From the NCBI GenBank assembly GCA_017654935.2, contig CM065691.1, positions 29,945,764 to 30,009,763 of the forward strand: DNA of 64,000 nt, in the 5' to 3' direction. This DNA comes from Phymorhynchus buccinoides. Taxonomy: Eukaryota; Mollusca; Gastropoda; Neogastropoda; Raphitomidae. The first letter of the stretch is position 1; each line of letters opens with the position of its first letter. The position numbers and the translations under genes are program-made. A model generated the notes under the pieces. The model was not told where the DNA came from. It made no database searches and saw nothing but the letters and a program-made list of their open reading frames with translations. Positions 1-11,636 of the stretch are shown in pieces.

Positions 1-39
1 TCAGATCGTAAGGCCTAGTGCAAAATGAGAAACAAAATC

Positions 40-120
40 CCCTGTACACCCAGGTTCGAACTCGGGTTTACTTTACACAAGGCGAACGCGTTACCTCTGT
101 GCCACTCTACACCATGTGGG
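40..120 (-). repeat. tRNA-derived Pol III unit, probable SINE head
   Basis: Read on the minus strand, bases 104-94 fit the A-box consensus TRGYNNANNNG exactly (TGGCACAGAGG). Bases 61-53 fit the B box GWTCRANNC (GTTCGAACC). The gap is about 32 bases, normal for a tRNA. The anticodon arm does not fold cleanly and the T stem has a mismatch, so a working tRNA gene is unlikely. A tRNA-derived SINE head or a tRNA pseudogene fits better. The 3' body would run toward base 1 and may be cut by the window edge. Confidence 0.5.
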
Positions 121-350
121 CCTACTTGTGTGTGCATGAAGTGGGACTAACTACACGAATGTGTGTGCCATGCTTTCCTAAATCAATTGTTTTTAAAACG
201 ATGGCACCATAAAGTATCTTAAATGCGTTCCCGAGCCTTTTGAGAGAAGGCTATGTAGGCTACATAATTATATGTATCAGTTCCGTGGCAAAATAATCAA
301 AGTGTTGATTGTGGCCACGCATAGCTAAGAAGAAGAATATAACAACTCTT

Positions 351-753
351 TCAGGCTAAGGGATGGGGATGAGGATGTGTGGGGTTAGTCTGTGGACTCA
401 CCGATTCAGACTCCATCAAGCAGCCATCCCCGGTGGTCATCCCAGGCAGTGGAGCACTCAGATAAGACATCACGCCCCTCTGTAACTGTCCAGACTCTCG
501 GCGTCTCTTCACCACCGTCAGACTACTCCTCCGACTCCCTCCCGCTCTACCCCTCCCCACCCAACCACCGCCTCCACCGTCTTCCCCGTCCCCCTGGGTG
601 GTGATGCTCCATCTCAGCTCCCGGGGGCTGACCGCGGGGGAGAGGGATAAAGGGGAGAGGGGGTTGAGCGGAGAGGAGGGGGAAGGGGAGAGGTGGGATT
701 GTGATCGTTGGAGTGAGCGTGGTGGCGGTAGAGTTGTTGGTTCTGGGAATTCT
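351..753 (-). CDS. Possible terminal exon of an unrecognised Ser/Pro-rich protein
   Basis: An open frame of 134 codons follows an AG acceptor (756-754 read as CAG) and ends at a TAG stop at 353-351. It is rich in Ser, Pro, Gly and Arg (SPSPSSPLNPLSPLSLSP, a run of Gly, then KRRRES) and is GC-rich compared with its surroundings. Its phase fits the donor of the exon ending at 2428: two bases plus one make an AAA codon, so the two exons would join in frame. I recognise no domain. It could be the 3' end of a gene lying next to the GRAF gene on the same strand, or a chance open frame in GC-rich DNA. Confidence 0.35.
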
Positions 754-1045
754 CTGTCATAAGAGAACAAGGAAGTATTTGTTTCTCAAAGTAAACACAC
801 GAACACCATTTTTTTCAAGCTTTCAAAACCCAACGGTTTTTTCTTCAGGAATGAGTGAAAGGAAATAACATTATACAAAACTGTTACAGGTAGGCCTACA
901 GGTGTGAACATTGATCGGGGAAAAAATAGGAAACAATCGAGTGAGTGAGAAACACAATAATATGCACGAACTAATGTAGCTGAACAGAAGTCATTAACTT
1001 AAAATAGAGGGAGAACATTGCACTCACAAACTCATATCTGAACGT

Positions 1046-1056
1046 TCACACACACA

Positions 1057-1087
<31 letters not shown>

Positions 1088-1225
1088 GTGCGCGCACACG
1101 CACACACACGCACACGCACGCGCACGCGCGCGCACGCGCACGCGCGCGCACACGCACGCACGCACGCACGCACGCGCACGCACGCACACGCACGCACGCG
1201 CACGCACGCACGCACACGCGCACGC

Positions 1226-1292
<67 letters not shown>
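1046..1292. repeat. Compound CA/CG dinucleotide microsatellite
   Basis: About 245 bases of alternating purine-pyrimidine, first (CA)n, then mixed CG/CA, then a long pure (CA)n. Such a tract can adopt Z-DNA. The long Cys-Val and His-Thr open frames over it are artefacts of the repeat. Confidence 0.95.
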
Positions 1293-1294
<2 letters not shown>

Positions 1295-1335
1295 TTGTTT
1301 TGTCACCATTGTCGTTGTCGTCGTCCTCCTCCTTA

Positions 1336-1436
1336 TCTCCGTCGTCGTCATCATCATCATGATTATCGTCGTCAACATCATCATGATTATCGTCGTCATC
1401 ATCATCATGATTATTGTCGTCGTCATCATCATCAAC
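1336..1436. repeat. ATC/GTC trinucleotide-rich repeat
   Basis: Imperfect tandem copies of a unit of about 27 bases built from (ATC)n and (GTC)n, with the core ATCATGATTATCGTCGTC recurring three times. Confidence 0.85.
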
Positions 1437-1546
1437 TTGGTTTAAACAAATCTTTATTCATTCGGAAACGATCAAACAGAAAGACAATTAGAGCAACAAC
1501 AAGCATCAACTTCACGGGCACGAGCGCGCGCGCGCGTGACATGTGT

Positions 1547-1561
1547 ATGCGTGTGTGTGTG

Positions 1562-1617
<56 letters not shown>

Positions 1618-1625
1618 TGTGTGTT
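1547..1625. repeat. GT microsatellite
   Basis: Nearly pure (GT)n with a TTTG and a TATG interruption. A short (CG)n tract sits just before it at 1524-1537. Confidence 0.95.
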
Positions 1626-1867
1626 TCACAGTGTGATATATGCGCGTCAACATGTGTGTTGATATCGCAAGTTCGCAACCACACGCATGCCAGTGTTGCG
1701 TTCACTCGCACGCGCACATTCTTTCGCATTAAGCTTACAGGCCTAAATACGAAATGTCAAATTATCACGGTGTTTTATTCTTAAGGCTCCATTGATCAGC
1801 AGATGACCATGGCAATGACAGTGCAGCCATCAACAGCGCTGACGCCTTGACGAGAACAATGAAGACT

Positions 1868-2015
1868 ACAAATAAAACAATTAAAGACTTGCATAGTGAG
1901 GCTAGGAGAGAAGACAATGGAATACACAAAAGTGGATAACTCTCCATTAAAGGTACACAACTACCCATCGAAGCCCCCACAACCGCTTAGCTCTGTGAAG
2001 ATAAAAGATGAAGGT
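1868..2015 (+). repeat. Direct repeat, left copy, flanking a fold-back element
   Basis: About 148 bases that recur at 2238-2388 with roughly 90 percent identity. Both copies include ACAATTAAAGACTTGCATAG and CCGCTTAGCTCTGTGAAGAT. The fold-back element 2016-2229 lies exactly between the copies. Confidence 0.85.
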
Positions 2016-2229
2016 GAAGACGGGGTAAAAAAAAGCCCATGGGCGGGTAAGAAGCCCATGCCAATTATGATCTCATGAAGTAAAGCCAATTTCAGTCACA
2101 TTTTGCCCATGAGACGAGTGTTAATGTTTAGCATTCGTCTCATGGGCAAATGTGACTGAAATTGTCTTTATTTCATGAGATAATTGGCATGAGCTTCTTA
2201 CCCTCCCATGGGCTTTTTACCCCGTCTTC
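2016..2229. mobile_element. Fold-back (long inverted repeat) MITE
   Basis: A long near-perfect palindrome. The left arm begins GAAGACGGGGTAAAAA, the right arm ends TTTTTACCCCGTCTTC, and the arms of about 100 bases meet around a spacer of about 15-20 bases near 2115. The transcript would form a very stable hairpin. There is no coding potential. It fits a fold-back or MITE-type DNA element; the superfamily cannot be told. Confidence 0.85.
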
Positions 2230-2237
2230 CCCATATA

Positions 2238-2388
2238 CAAAGAAAACAATTAAAGACTTGCATAGTGAAGCTAGGAGAGAAGTCAATGAAATACACACAG
2301 GTGGATAACTTTCCACTAAAGGTACACGACTCCCCATCGAAGCCCCCTATGCCACAACCGCTTAGCTCTGTGAAGATAAAAGATAAAG
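2238..2388 (+). repeat. Direct repeat, right copy
   Basis: Second copy of the unit at 1868-2015. It differs by scattered substitutions and a small insertion near 2348. Confidence 0.85.
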
Positions 2389-2427
2389 GAATAAACCCAG
2401 AAACTCCCACAACGACCCAGCACTCAC

Positions 2428-2897
2428 TTCTGCAGAAGACGAGGGAAGCAGTCCTCCCCGGCTCTCTCCATGAAAGCCCCCAGACGTACAGTGAAATCGG
2501 GGTCTGTGGGTTCGGGTTCTTTAGTGGGTTCCCTCAAATGGGGCAGCCTCAGGGGGCCCTCATGGCGATTCCTGGGGCTCTCCTCTTCCGCTTCCGCTAT
2601 CCCAGCAGTCTTCGCTTCCTCTCTGGCCCGGATATCCGCCGTTTCACGTGCAGAGAGGAGAAGCTCCACTGTGCTTGGTTCGGAAGAAGTGGAGGGTTTG
2701 ATGGTGGTGGTGGTGGTGGTGGTGGTGACGGGGATATCAATTTGCAAGGTAGACAATCCTTGGTCTTGGGTGGGTGATGGCATAATTGTTGGGATTGAAT
2801 CTATTAGCTGTGTAGAGTTCGATTCCCCAACAGGCGCAGACGTTGCTGCCACAGAAGTCGGTGATTGTTCTGGAGATGTTTTGATGACTACTGCCAT
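2428..2897 (-). CDS. Possible exon of an unrecognised Thr/Glu-rich protein
   Basis: Open for 156 codons from an ATG at 2897 to a GTGAGT donor at 2427-2422. An in-frame TAG lies a few codons upstream of the ATG. The sequence is low complexity at first (a run of eight Thr at about residue 58), then charged (ETADIRAREEAKTAGIAEAE). It ends with a GT donor whose phase matches the acceptor at 753, giving a joined frame of 290 residues. No domain is recognised. The (ACC)n tract inflates the open frame, so this may be chance. Confidence 0.35.
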
Positions 2898-3059
2898 GAT
2901 CACAAATGGTTTAAGTTTTGAGTTTTGACAAAAGTTCTACCTATGAGTTCCAACAGTTAAGAAACTATTTAGTAGGCTATTTACTCAATTTTCATCACAA
3001 TCTCCTACTCTCATAGTATTAGTTGTAGGGGAAAATACGTTGAAAGAACTGAACGACTA

Positions 3060-3210
3060 TTTGAATGAATGAAATTCTGCTTAATGTCCTCCGGTCTGGA
3101 ACAGACACATATGGGACATTAGTGGATATAAAGATGGTGGGAACGATCCAGGAGGCAATGCCCGGAGGCAGTGCAACACCAAGAAAGTCCCGAATTTGTA
3201 ACAATACAGA
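3060..3210 (+). repeat. Dispersed repeat, family with GACACATATGGGACATT
   Basis: About 145 bases shared with 42312-42455: GACACATATGGGACATT, AAGATGGTGGGAACGAT and CCCGGAGGCAGTGCAACACC occur in the same order. The short insertion at 27802-27854 carries one end of the same family. It looks like an old SINE. Confidence 0.75.
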
Positions 3211-3696
3211 TGTGTAATGAACGACTATTTACAGTGGTTGGGGTTTTGTTTTTCACGGTTTGGCAAGTCTAGCCAAAGCGTTCTTTGGTCTAGCCTATTG
3301 CCTTTCCCTGAATACGATTAACAGCCATTATGCTAGTCAGATGCCTGCCACTTGATGTAGACCCTATTATCTTAAACCTACTGATAAAAATGTTTTTCAC
3401 TCAAGCGGGTAAAGCTTTGTTAATTTCAATTTTTGCTGGGTTTAAAAAAAAGTAAAATCACATAATATATGTGATAAGCTGGAAGAAGAAAAACGAAACT
3501 AAAAAGAACAACATCTGAACAAATATTTAAAGTGACTTGAGTAGACTTGAACTATAATTGTGTAGGCTTCAAAAGAGAATCTGTTCCATACACCAGCACG
3601 AAGTTGTTGTTTTTCTTTTTCTTTGTTTTGTTTTTTTAATCGTTAGGGCCCTTGAAGTCTGTTGTTTGTTGCGCAACAGAAACGATGCTTGCATGT
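3211..3696. other. AT-rich stretch with no gene seen
   Basis: No convincing open frame, splice-bounded exon or repeat copy is visible. Confidence 0.5.
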
Positions 3697-3806
3697 TAGT
3701 TAGTTAGTCTGTTATAGTCCCGTCAACAGCTATGGCTATCTCAGGACTGTCACCGCGTATAGTTCGACCACGTATAACAAAGCACACATCAATGATTCTT
3801 AACAAC
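3697..3806 (+). repeat. Dispersed repeat, uninterrupted copy
   Basis: Shares about 105 bases with 13121-13310, including TAGTTAGTCTGTTAT, CCCGTCAACAGCTATGG and GATTCTTAACAACGTCC. Here it is uninterrupted, so it serves as the empty-site reference for the insertion inside the other copy. Confidence 0.8.
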
Positions 3807-3810
3807 GTCC

Positions 3811-4790
3811 AATGCTTGCATGTAAAAACAAACCTTTGTTTACACATAAAGCCTAAAATACACATTTTCGAAACAGCATTATTATTTTACCGTTTAATAC
3901 GTATTCACAAAATAACTACAACAAAACAACACTCTTTAAAGGTATCCTCTCTCCAGAAAAACAACAACTTGGTAATGAGCACAGGTAAGTGAAGTACATT
4001 TCCTTTATGTACCCCCGTGAAACAGCTAACTTGGCACACATTAAACTTAAGTTTTATCAGAACGTTGTAGATTCCCCTTTCCCCTACCCTTTCCTGGGTC
4101 TTACCAAAAATCCTGAATATACACAAAGAGTTATTACGCCGCAGCTGACTGAAACCGGTTTCTTACTCCCGTCCCACCCTGCCACCTTCACTACAGGTGG
4201 GGATCATTGTGAACTCACTCAATGCCTACTGTTCCACCTTTTCACCTTCCAGGTGGGAAGTGAGAACAAGTGGCTTCATTCTTTGCAAGGCTTGCAGGCT
4301 GCGATGTAATCACTCTTTATGACATTTAGGCTTTTTGGTCTCACTCAACCCCACCCAACGTGGTTCTTATCGTCAACCAGTGCAACCGGCCAACTGAAAA
4401 AACTGCTTAGCTCACAAAGGTATCATTAGTTTGGGGTTTAAGCCGTATATTATCTGACCACACACACGTCTCCTCAACTACCTTTAATCTCCCCCCCCCC
4501 CCTTGTCCCCCAACCCTCACATTGTGTGTGCTGAATGTAGTTTGGTTCATCAACACATCTGGAAAATAGCCAGAAACAACCTTTCCTTTCGGTTTTTGTT
4601 GTTGTTGTTGTTGTTGTAATACATAGTAAGGTGTTATTGTCATAATCATTTGTTGTTGCTTAGTTTGTTTGGTTGTGTGTTTTTTCAATTCAGAATATTT
4701 ATCGTTATGCTCGATTAGAGAAGAAAATTTACGATCACTTTGACATCAACGACTCAACGTTCTGTAAGAATCTGTAAGGCTATTTGTTGA
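3811..4790. other. Gene-free stretch with short simple repeats
   Basis: Holds a C tract (4491-4502) and a (GTT)n tract (4595-4618). No coding region is supported. Open frames of 80-106 codons here have no splice signals or recognisable motifs. Confidence 0.5.
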
Positions 4791-4821
4791 TAAATCTCAG
4801 TATGAGTGTGTTGATCGACAC

Positions 4822-4858
4822 AGCGCGCGCGCGCGCGCGCGCGCGCGCGCGTGTGTGT
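4822..4858. repeat. GC dinucleotide tract passing into GT
   Basis: About 15 GC units followed by GTGTGT. A rare type of repeat with strong Z-DNA potential. A similar GC-to-GT tract lies at 5508-5541. Confidence 0.9.
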
Positions 4859-5047
4859 AGGCCCTATATGTGTGTGCGCGCACGTGGTGTGCGCGTGAGG
4901 CCCCATTCTTGTGTGTATACCTGTGTGTTCACTTGTGCAATAAAAAAAATAAAATATAAACAAATAATCTGTCGCTCTTTCTAGTCTCAGCATCATGGAT
5001 GTTGATTTTTGAAAGAATGATAGGGTGAAGTGTGTTGGAAAGGGAAA

Positions 5048-5166
<119 letters not shown>

Positions 5167-5507
5167 TCAGAACAAGTTTATTCTGAGACTAACTGTAAGA
5201 CATTGATTCTTCATGAAAGAAAGCTATCTTATCACTCACATTCCCAGTTCTCTGGCATAAATCAAAGACCCACACTACAACTTTGAAGTACAAACCTACC
5301 TGGGATTGTTTACCCAGAGGGAAGCCAGGACATAGATAGGCTGATCGATGTTTGGGCTTATCAGAAAGCGAGATTAAACGGGATTTTCTTCTGCGAGTAA
5401 CTGATTGGAATTTTTGTGTGGCCAAGTAATTAATCATGGATAGGTAGCCAAGAGGTGTCGGTAAACGTCTTTTTAATACATGCAAAGATATTTTGTATGT
5501 GTGCATG

Positions 5508-5545
5508 CGCGCGCGCGCGCGCGCGCGCGTGTGTGTGTGTGAGAG

Positions 5546-5617
<72 letters not shown>
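5508..5617. repeat. Compound GC-GT-AG microsatellite
   Basis: (GC)n, then (GT)n, then about 66 bases of (AG)n, closed by a short (GT)n. Confidence 0.95.
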
Positions 5618-5992
5618 TGTGTTTTCCTTTAACACATAAGGTCCATAAGCCAGCAGCCTACAGGCAACGGCCCTTTTTTGCATGACACGTGGAAGTGTTC
5701 TCTCTCTCTCTCTCTCTTTTCTTTTCTCACTGTCCCAGTCCACAGCATAGTTTTACCCAACCCATCTGATCACTTGTACCTAAAATTAAATAAGTTTATG
5801 GAAGCTCAATGATGTTGTCTCCCTTCTCTGATGTTTGCGCCGTTTCTGTGAAATCACTTTATTGTACAACACGCTTGCTGGGTTTCTGAGTGGAGGCGTT
5901 TTTGCCTGTGGACTCTGTAGTCATGAAAAACGGACAGGTACACCCATAGGACATTTTCGCAAGACTCCTTCACATCGTATCTAAATGGTCAC

Positions 5993-6297
5993 CAAGTCCC
6001 CCCGTGGGGATACCGGGGAGGGGAGGGTATTCCGTACAAATAGTTCCCCCACCTTCTGTGCTTGTAACTTGCTCTAATCTGTCTCTGTTGTGTCATCTAC
6101 TATCTTTCTGACATTGAATGACCCACTCTCCTGCCTTTTTTCCAAAAACAATCTTCTATAGTTTTCTCCTTTGAGCTCCTCCGAAATCGGAATGTGTCGG
6201 CTGAATGCAGCGAGGAGATCAGTGAAAACTGGAAAACCGACACACACGTACCCATTGTGGCCTTATGGCCTGGGAATGCAGAAGAAGAAGAAGAAGG
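5993..6297 (+). repeat. Dispersed repeat with (GAA)n tail
   Basis: An element of about 300 bases ending in (AAG)n at 6281-6297. It shares CCCACCTTCTGTGCTTGTAA, ACTCTCCTGCC and CTCCGAAATCGGAATGTGTC, inverted, with 20990-21300. A fragment also lies at 18120-18210. The simple-repeat tail suggests a SINE or the 3' end of a non-LTR element. Confidence 0.7.
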
Positions 6298-6549
6298 TCG
6301 CGAGCAGCTATGTACCCGTGCATTTAATGGAATGTCCCGTGTGTGCCTGCTCCCCAGTAACACAACACGGACTTCCAATCCAAGGTTGCCCTGCTCTTGT
6401 GTTGATAGGGCAGGCATCTCTGGGTCCCATCAGCACTCTCGGGCGTTTCTTTTTCATGCTAAAAAACGACGACAGCAACAACCACCACATCAGAAAAATC
6501 CTTTCTCCCAAAGTTAACGCAACAAATCCTCCTGCTAAGTGACTCCTTT

Positions 6550-7434
6550 ATTACTCCGATATCTTTCACATGTCATAATTATGCAAATCAACGAAATGCA
6601 TCATGTCATCATGTGCTAGACACAAGAATCGCTTCAATTTTCTTTTCTTTTTTGCTCCGATATAAGTTCAATATACAGCAAGATTAGATTGCGACTGGAG
6701 CACATCAAAACCCAACATGTATAGTACAAAAGCTGCAGATATCTTGGCTCTACCAACGACTGAACAAAAGACATTCCCACATCAATTTATTACTATTTAT
6801 ATTAAATGACTGTGTGACTGCAAGTATGATAATCCATTGCACGTAACAGCTAACTGAAACAAAAACAAACAAAAAAGCATTCATGTATTCACATAGTGTA
6901 GCCCCAACCCATGCCCCATCCTGCATTTGTTCACCTGACACTACCTCTAAATTTGGTCATATCCACTTTGTGCCTCAGCCATGGATGAAAATCGCAAGTA
7001 CACTCTCGGACAGAAAGAAATGACACAAAGATATCGCATCTGGTTTGTTGTTGAGTGGAGGTTTTACGTCCTCATGGCGGAAAGCCCTTAGGGACAAAAT
7101 CTCATCTTGTTTGCTTCTGTCTTTTCTTTTATACCCCATAGCAAAATACACACACAGTCAAAACGATGTGTTGATGGCATGCTTTGAAACCCCAAACTAG
7201 TAACATGGCCGTTTCTTTCCACTTTTCCCTCTTTTGTGTTTTTCTAGTGCAGTATATCACACTGATGGGTGCTCCTGGGAAATTTCAAAAATCCTGCACG
7301 GGGGCGGCCTTGACGGAGTGCAGGATCAGCGCACACACACACATTTACTGCTCTTTTTTCACCCCTCTAGACTAGTACAAGTGCTCATTCCTTTGAATAT
7401 AACAAATGCGTATATAGGCCCTTTTTATTGTACA

Positions 7435-7489
<55 letters not shown>

Positions 7490-9147
7490 AAATCGTTGTT
7501 TCTCAAATTCTCATAAACCCGGCAATGCCGCCTCTAGGCAATTTAAAAATCCTGCAATTCAGAACATCCTGAAAGAAGGAGCATCCATGCAAACTGTCTG
7601 AATTGAGATGGGGTTGTGTTTTACTAACTTTCTTTTGAACTGTGTACTGGAACGAACATGTTGGGATAATGGAGGGGTAGGTGAAAGAGGCGTATAGGGA
7701 GTGGAGCAGGGGACGGGGGGGATGACACGGAGTAGGAAAATTGAAGGGGTGCTTGAAGAACAGTTGCAGTTGGTGGTGGGAGGGGAGGGGGATGATAATG
7801 CACAAGGTGCTTAATCCGCGTGTAATATTTCTCTAGTGATCTATTCGTTTACTTATTTATTTCCATTTTGACAATTAATGAGATTCAACAAACAAAGGAA
7901 ATGCAGTTTGAATCAAGAATGTCGCCTTCTGACAAAATTTGCCACCAGAGCAGAAAAACCAGACAAAACAAAACTACTAAACACTGTTGACAGCTTCCCT
8001 CAACCATTTCCATTTGATATAATCTTTTCCTAATAATGGTTCCCATCTGATACCTTCCCTAATATAGGTCCTAACTGTTGAATATATTCACAAAGCACAA
8101 CGCAAAAATGAGCAATTCATGAGAGCGAGACTGGATATATAGTTCAACTTTCTAAGACAAGGGCACACACACACACACACACATACATGTATATATATTT
8201 ATATAAATCGACACAGCAAAATAAAACATTTCCAAAAATGTCCTACCAAAGGTGATGCCCATAACCAATGCGTGAGGCTCTTGCTTCAAAGTGATAGCAC
8301 CTGAAAGTAACTGCTTGATGGAAAAGATGATGACATGTGCAGTGATTCTGCCTTACAGTTGACAACCGTACCCCAAGATGGTACCACTGATAGTATTTCA
8401 AACATTGCACTTTAACTTGGATATGAGCATGTGGTCAAATATTGATTCAATCATTAACAAAATCATCACACCAAAACCCATAATAAGTAAAGAATCATAA
8501 CATCGAACATTCATTGCAGCATTTTTCAAGCACAAATAAAAGAAGTGTAAAAGTTTTGCTTATGTAACTCCATATACAGTTTTGGAATGAGCACAAGAAA
8601 TCAAAAAGCCATATAAACATATATTCTCTGATAAAATAAATATGTACAGAAACACATGCTCATGCATTTAAAAATAATAACCCCCTCAGCTCACTCACAC
8701 ACTTACAGGCATTCAAGCACACATACATAATACATAAGCTGGGTATTCATTGTGTACATACATGTGTATTTGTACATACACACCCATGTATTTGTTCTGA
8801 GAGACATTCATCAATTTGCGACACAAGAGCAATCATTTACATGAAATTAGAAACACACATACACAGACACACAAAGAAGCAATGAAGTAAAATAAACAAT
8901 TAGAAGAATGATTTATTTTTCAATCTGACAAAATAAAGATTAGTACAATAAATTCTATTCAAATAAAAATGTTCATCATGCACCTCCATAAAGTATATTC
9001 CCCTCTTGTTTTTATATGGAAATAAGTCAGCGTCCAAAATACGTACTTATGTTCAAAAGACAATATCGCTAATGACTGACAATTTTTCAAAAATAATGGA
9101 CTAAATTTTCTAACATTTATTTGCTTTATCACACCACACTTTAATTT
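6550..9147. other. AT-rich stretch with simple repeats, no gene seen
   Basis: Contains (GT)n at 7438-7486 and (CA)n at 8163-8184. It may include part of a long GRAF 3' untranslated region, but no poly(A) site can be fixed from sequence alone. Confidence 0.5.
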
Positions 9148-9389
9148 TTAACCCTTTCATCACCAGTGTAGCCGCCCAGCACCACACTGACTTAATGCTC
9201 AAGTCACTAAAAGACATTCAGAGTCTGTTATCCAAAGACTTTGCGTTCTTCATTTCGAGTGATAAGGACAGGCCTATTGTTATACACGCGATAAAGGAAT
9301 CTGGAGGATTGCATACTCAATCTTTACTATTCCCTAGTAAGTGTGACAGAACATTTTAGCTGTAAAATGGCTGGCATTGAAAGGGTTAA
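9148..9389 (+). mobile_element. TTAA-flanked MITE, copy 1 (piggyBac-like)
   Basis: Begins TTAACCCTTTCATCACCA and ends TGGCATTGAAAGGGTTAA, giving inverted repeats of about 15 bases flanked by TTAA on both sides. The interior shares blocks with the copies at 11438, 17199, 32467 and 39175 (CACTAAAAG, GTCTGTTATC). TTAA target duplication is the hallmark of piggyBac. This copy is among the most diverged. Confidence 0.8.
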
Positions 9390-9498
9390 ACAATTGTTCA
9401 AGTAATAAGAATAAATAAAATAAAATAACAAAAAGAGGAAAGAAAAAGAAAGAAAAGTTACGTCTGACATACAAAAAGGAAAAGCAAGATAAAAGAAG

Positions 9499-9533
9499 CC
9501 CCCCCCCCCCCCCCCCCCCACCCCCAAAAAAAA
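9499..9533. repeat. C homopolymer followed by A tract
   Basis: About 20 C, then CCCCC and nine A. Length is likely unreliable in any assembly. Confidence 0.9.
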
Positions 9534-9908
9534 ATCTTCAAAGAAGTTGACACTATTTTCTTGCAAACAAATAAAACCTATCATCACAGACACATCTGCA
9601 TGATACATGCAAAGTGACAGACATACAGAACTAAACAAAACATTGACAGAGAGACAGTGATGGTGAAGAAGATATGATGAGTCGCATTAGGATAGAAACA
9701 TTCATTGACATTACTTTCATAGACTGGTCTACACAAATGACTCCTTCATGCAAACCAGTAAATGTACCTCAAAATCAGGATGAATAACAATGTGTTTAGA
9801 GAAATAGGATTTTACGCCCTCTGCGGCCTTTTGGCCATGTGGGGCATTGGGGTTTTACTTTAGATATTTAAAAATGTGTTTAAGAAAAGAATAAGGTAAG
9901 TAAATGTT

Positions 9909-9910
<2 letters not shown>

Positions 9911-9940
<30 letters not shown>

Positions 9941-9975
9941 GGGGACAGAGAGAGAGAGAGGGGGAGGGGGAGAAG
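9911..9975. repeat. AG and G simple-sequence tract
   Basis: (AG)n, then a G run of about 14, then (AG)n and GGGGAGGGGG. Confidence 0.9.
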
Positions 9976-10083
9976 AAAAAAAATAATAAAGAGGGAGAGG
10001 ATTGTACTGCTCTGTTGCAAAGTGAAAAAAAAATGTTTTCCTAAAATATACAGAACATTATACAACAAAATAATTGTATTGTA

Positions 10084-10372
10084 TGCTAGTCTGTCGTTTC
10101 CGACAATGACTGCCAGAGGGGGCAGATACTATTCTGGTGGGCTGGGCGAGAATGTGTTTATAGTGGAGATGCTTTGCCCAGGGTACATCCCAACTCTCTC
10201 TGCTAAAGGGATTTGAGGACACAGCTGGTGTTGAGGAAGGTCCCCAAAGGCCAGCCCATCCCTTTGGCTGCAGCACCAGAGCTGGTGCAAGGGCCCCCTC
10301 GTTCGAGAGTCATAGTCTTCCACAAGAGACTAAACTGTACTGTGATTTTCCATTACTGTAGAAAACCATCTA
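10084..10372 (+). repeat. Dispersed repeat family with GGTCCCCAAAGGCC, intact copy
   Basis: Shares long blocks with 40083-40560 and 60529-60960: CTGTCGTTTC, GGGATTTGAGGACA, GGTCCCCAAAGGCCA and CATAGTCTTCCACA. This copy carries none of the insertions found in the other two, so it shows the ancestral junctions. Confidence 0.8.
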
Positions 10373-10597
10373 TTGTACAGCTCTCATGTTACTGTTGGCC
10401 CCTACTGCAGGCTAATGTCAACCAATGATAAAAGTTATTTGATGCATAACACACACAATGACTCTTGTTGATAACATCACATTGAAAACAAACAGTCCAA
10501 CAACACACACTAAAAAAACAAACCACCAAAACAATGGTAACAGAATTATGTTATTAAGCTGCCATCAACTATGCAACCAGTTTTTAGAAAAGTAGAA

Positions 10598-10955
10598 AAG
10601 TGTATGCACGCACATCACTTTACATGCATAACTAGGCCGCTGTGTGCATGCACACGTCTGTGCTTAGGAAGTGTAGTAGGAAAGTGTATGCATTGCATGC
10701 ACATCAGTTTACATGCACAACTATGCCGCTGTGTGCATGCACACGTCTGTGCTTAGGAAGTGTAGTAGGAAAGTGTATGCATTGCATGCACATCAGTTTA
10801 CATGCACAACTATGCCGCTGTGTGCATGCACACGTCTGTGCTTAGGAAGTGTAGTAGGAAAGTGTATGCATTGCATGCACATCAGTTTACATGCACAACT
10901 ATGCCGTTGTGTGCATGCACACGTCTGTACGTCTGTGCTTAGGAAGTGTAGTAGG
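10598..10955 (+). repeat. Minisatellite, four copies of an 89-bp unit
   Basis: The unit contains AGTGTATGCATTGCATGCAC, TTTACATGCACAACTATGCC and GTGCATGCACACGTCTGTGC. Copies two to four are almost identical; the first is diverged and the last has a small local duplication (ACGTCTGT). Each unit holds several self-complementary TGCATGCA words. Confidence 0.95.
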
Positions 10956-11437
10956 AGTTAAGAGATTGTGCTTTCATAGAAAAACTTATTCGTACTTTTT
11001 TTTAATTTTTAAACCACCTTTCTGTCCATCACATGTCCTTTTAAATCCACATTTTGTTTGCCTTTTACACACACACACACACAACTCGTACAAAAGTACT
11101 AAACTTAATTAAGGCCTGTTGACTGCCTCCCAAATCACATAGAACAAAAAAGGAGATCATAGTCGATTTTAAAGTGTGGTTTTGACCGAGTTTCCGTACA
11201 AAAGCCAATTTCCATCAAATATGTATAACAGCTTTATTAGTAAACTGTCTTATTTGGACCACTAAGTTCAATAACTGCTAACAGTGTTTGGATATTTATA
11301 TGCTTAGTTAATTTGGACCTCCAATTCTGGCTAAAACCCAACCAGCAATGTTATTCTTTTAGAGATGACTTGAAATGATTATGGAATCAATTTTTTTTAA
11401 ATCAAGCATAGGCTTAACATCCATACACAACCCGACT

Positions 11438-11636
11438 GTAACCCTTTCACCGCCAAAGTCACATTTTAGCACCACAGTGATTTAACACCTATGTCACTAA
11501 AAGGCTTCAAATTGGGGTCTATTATCTAAGTTTTGGGAAGTAAGGACAGACCTTATTTTAGATATGTCACAGAAGAATCCCCAATGCTGCAGATGGAAAT
11601 TTTTGGCTAAAATATGGCTGGCGGTGAAAGGGTTAA
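11438..11636 (+). mobile_element. TTAA-type MITE, copy 2
   Basis: Starts (G)TAACCCTTTCACCGCCA and ends TGGCGGTGAAAGGGTTAA, so the inverted repeat is perfect over CCCTTTCACCGCCA. The left TTAA has mutated to GTAA. The interior is about 90 percent like copy 3 apart from deletions. Confidence 0.9.

Noticed and set aside
40..120. A functional tRNA gene
   Set aside because: A and B boxes fit, but the anticodon and T stems do not fold properly, and no acceptor stem of seven pairs can be drawn.
1024..1653. Long open frames of Cys-Val, His-Thr and Arg-Ala
   Set aside because: They are translations of (CA)n, (GT)n and (CG)n microsatellites and open in several frames at once.
10571..10961. Open frames MHNYAAVCMHTSVLRK and similar
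   Set aside because: They arise from the 89-bp minisatellite and appear in all frames as the unit shifts.
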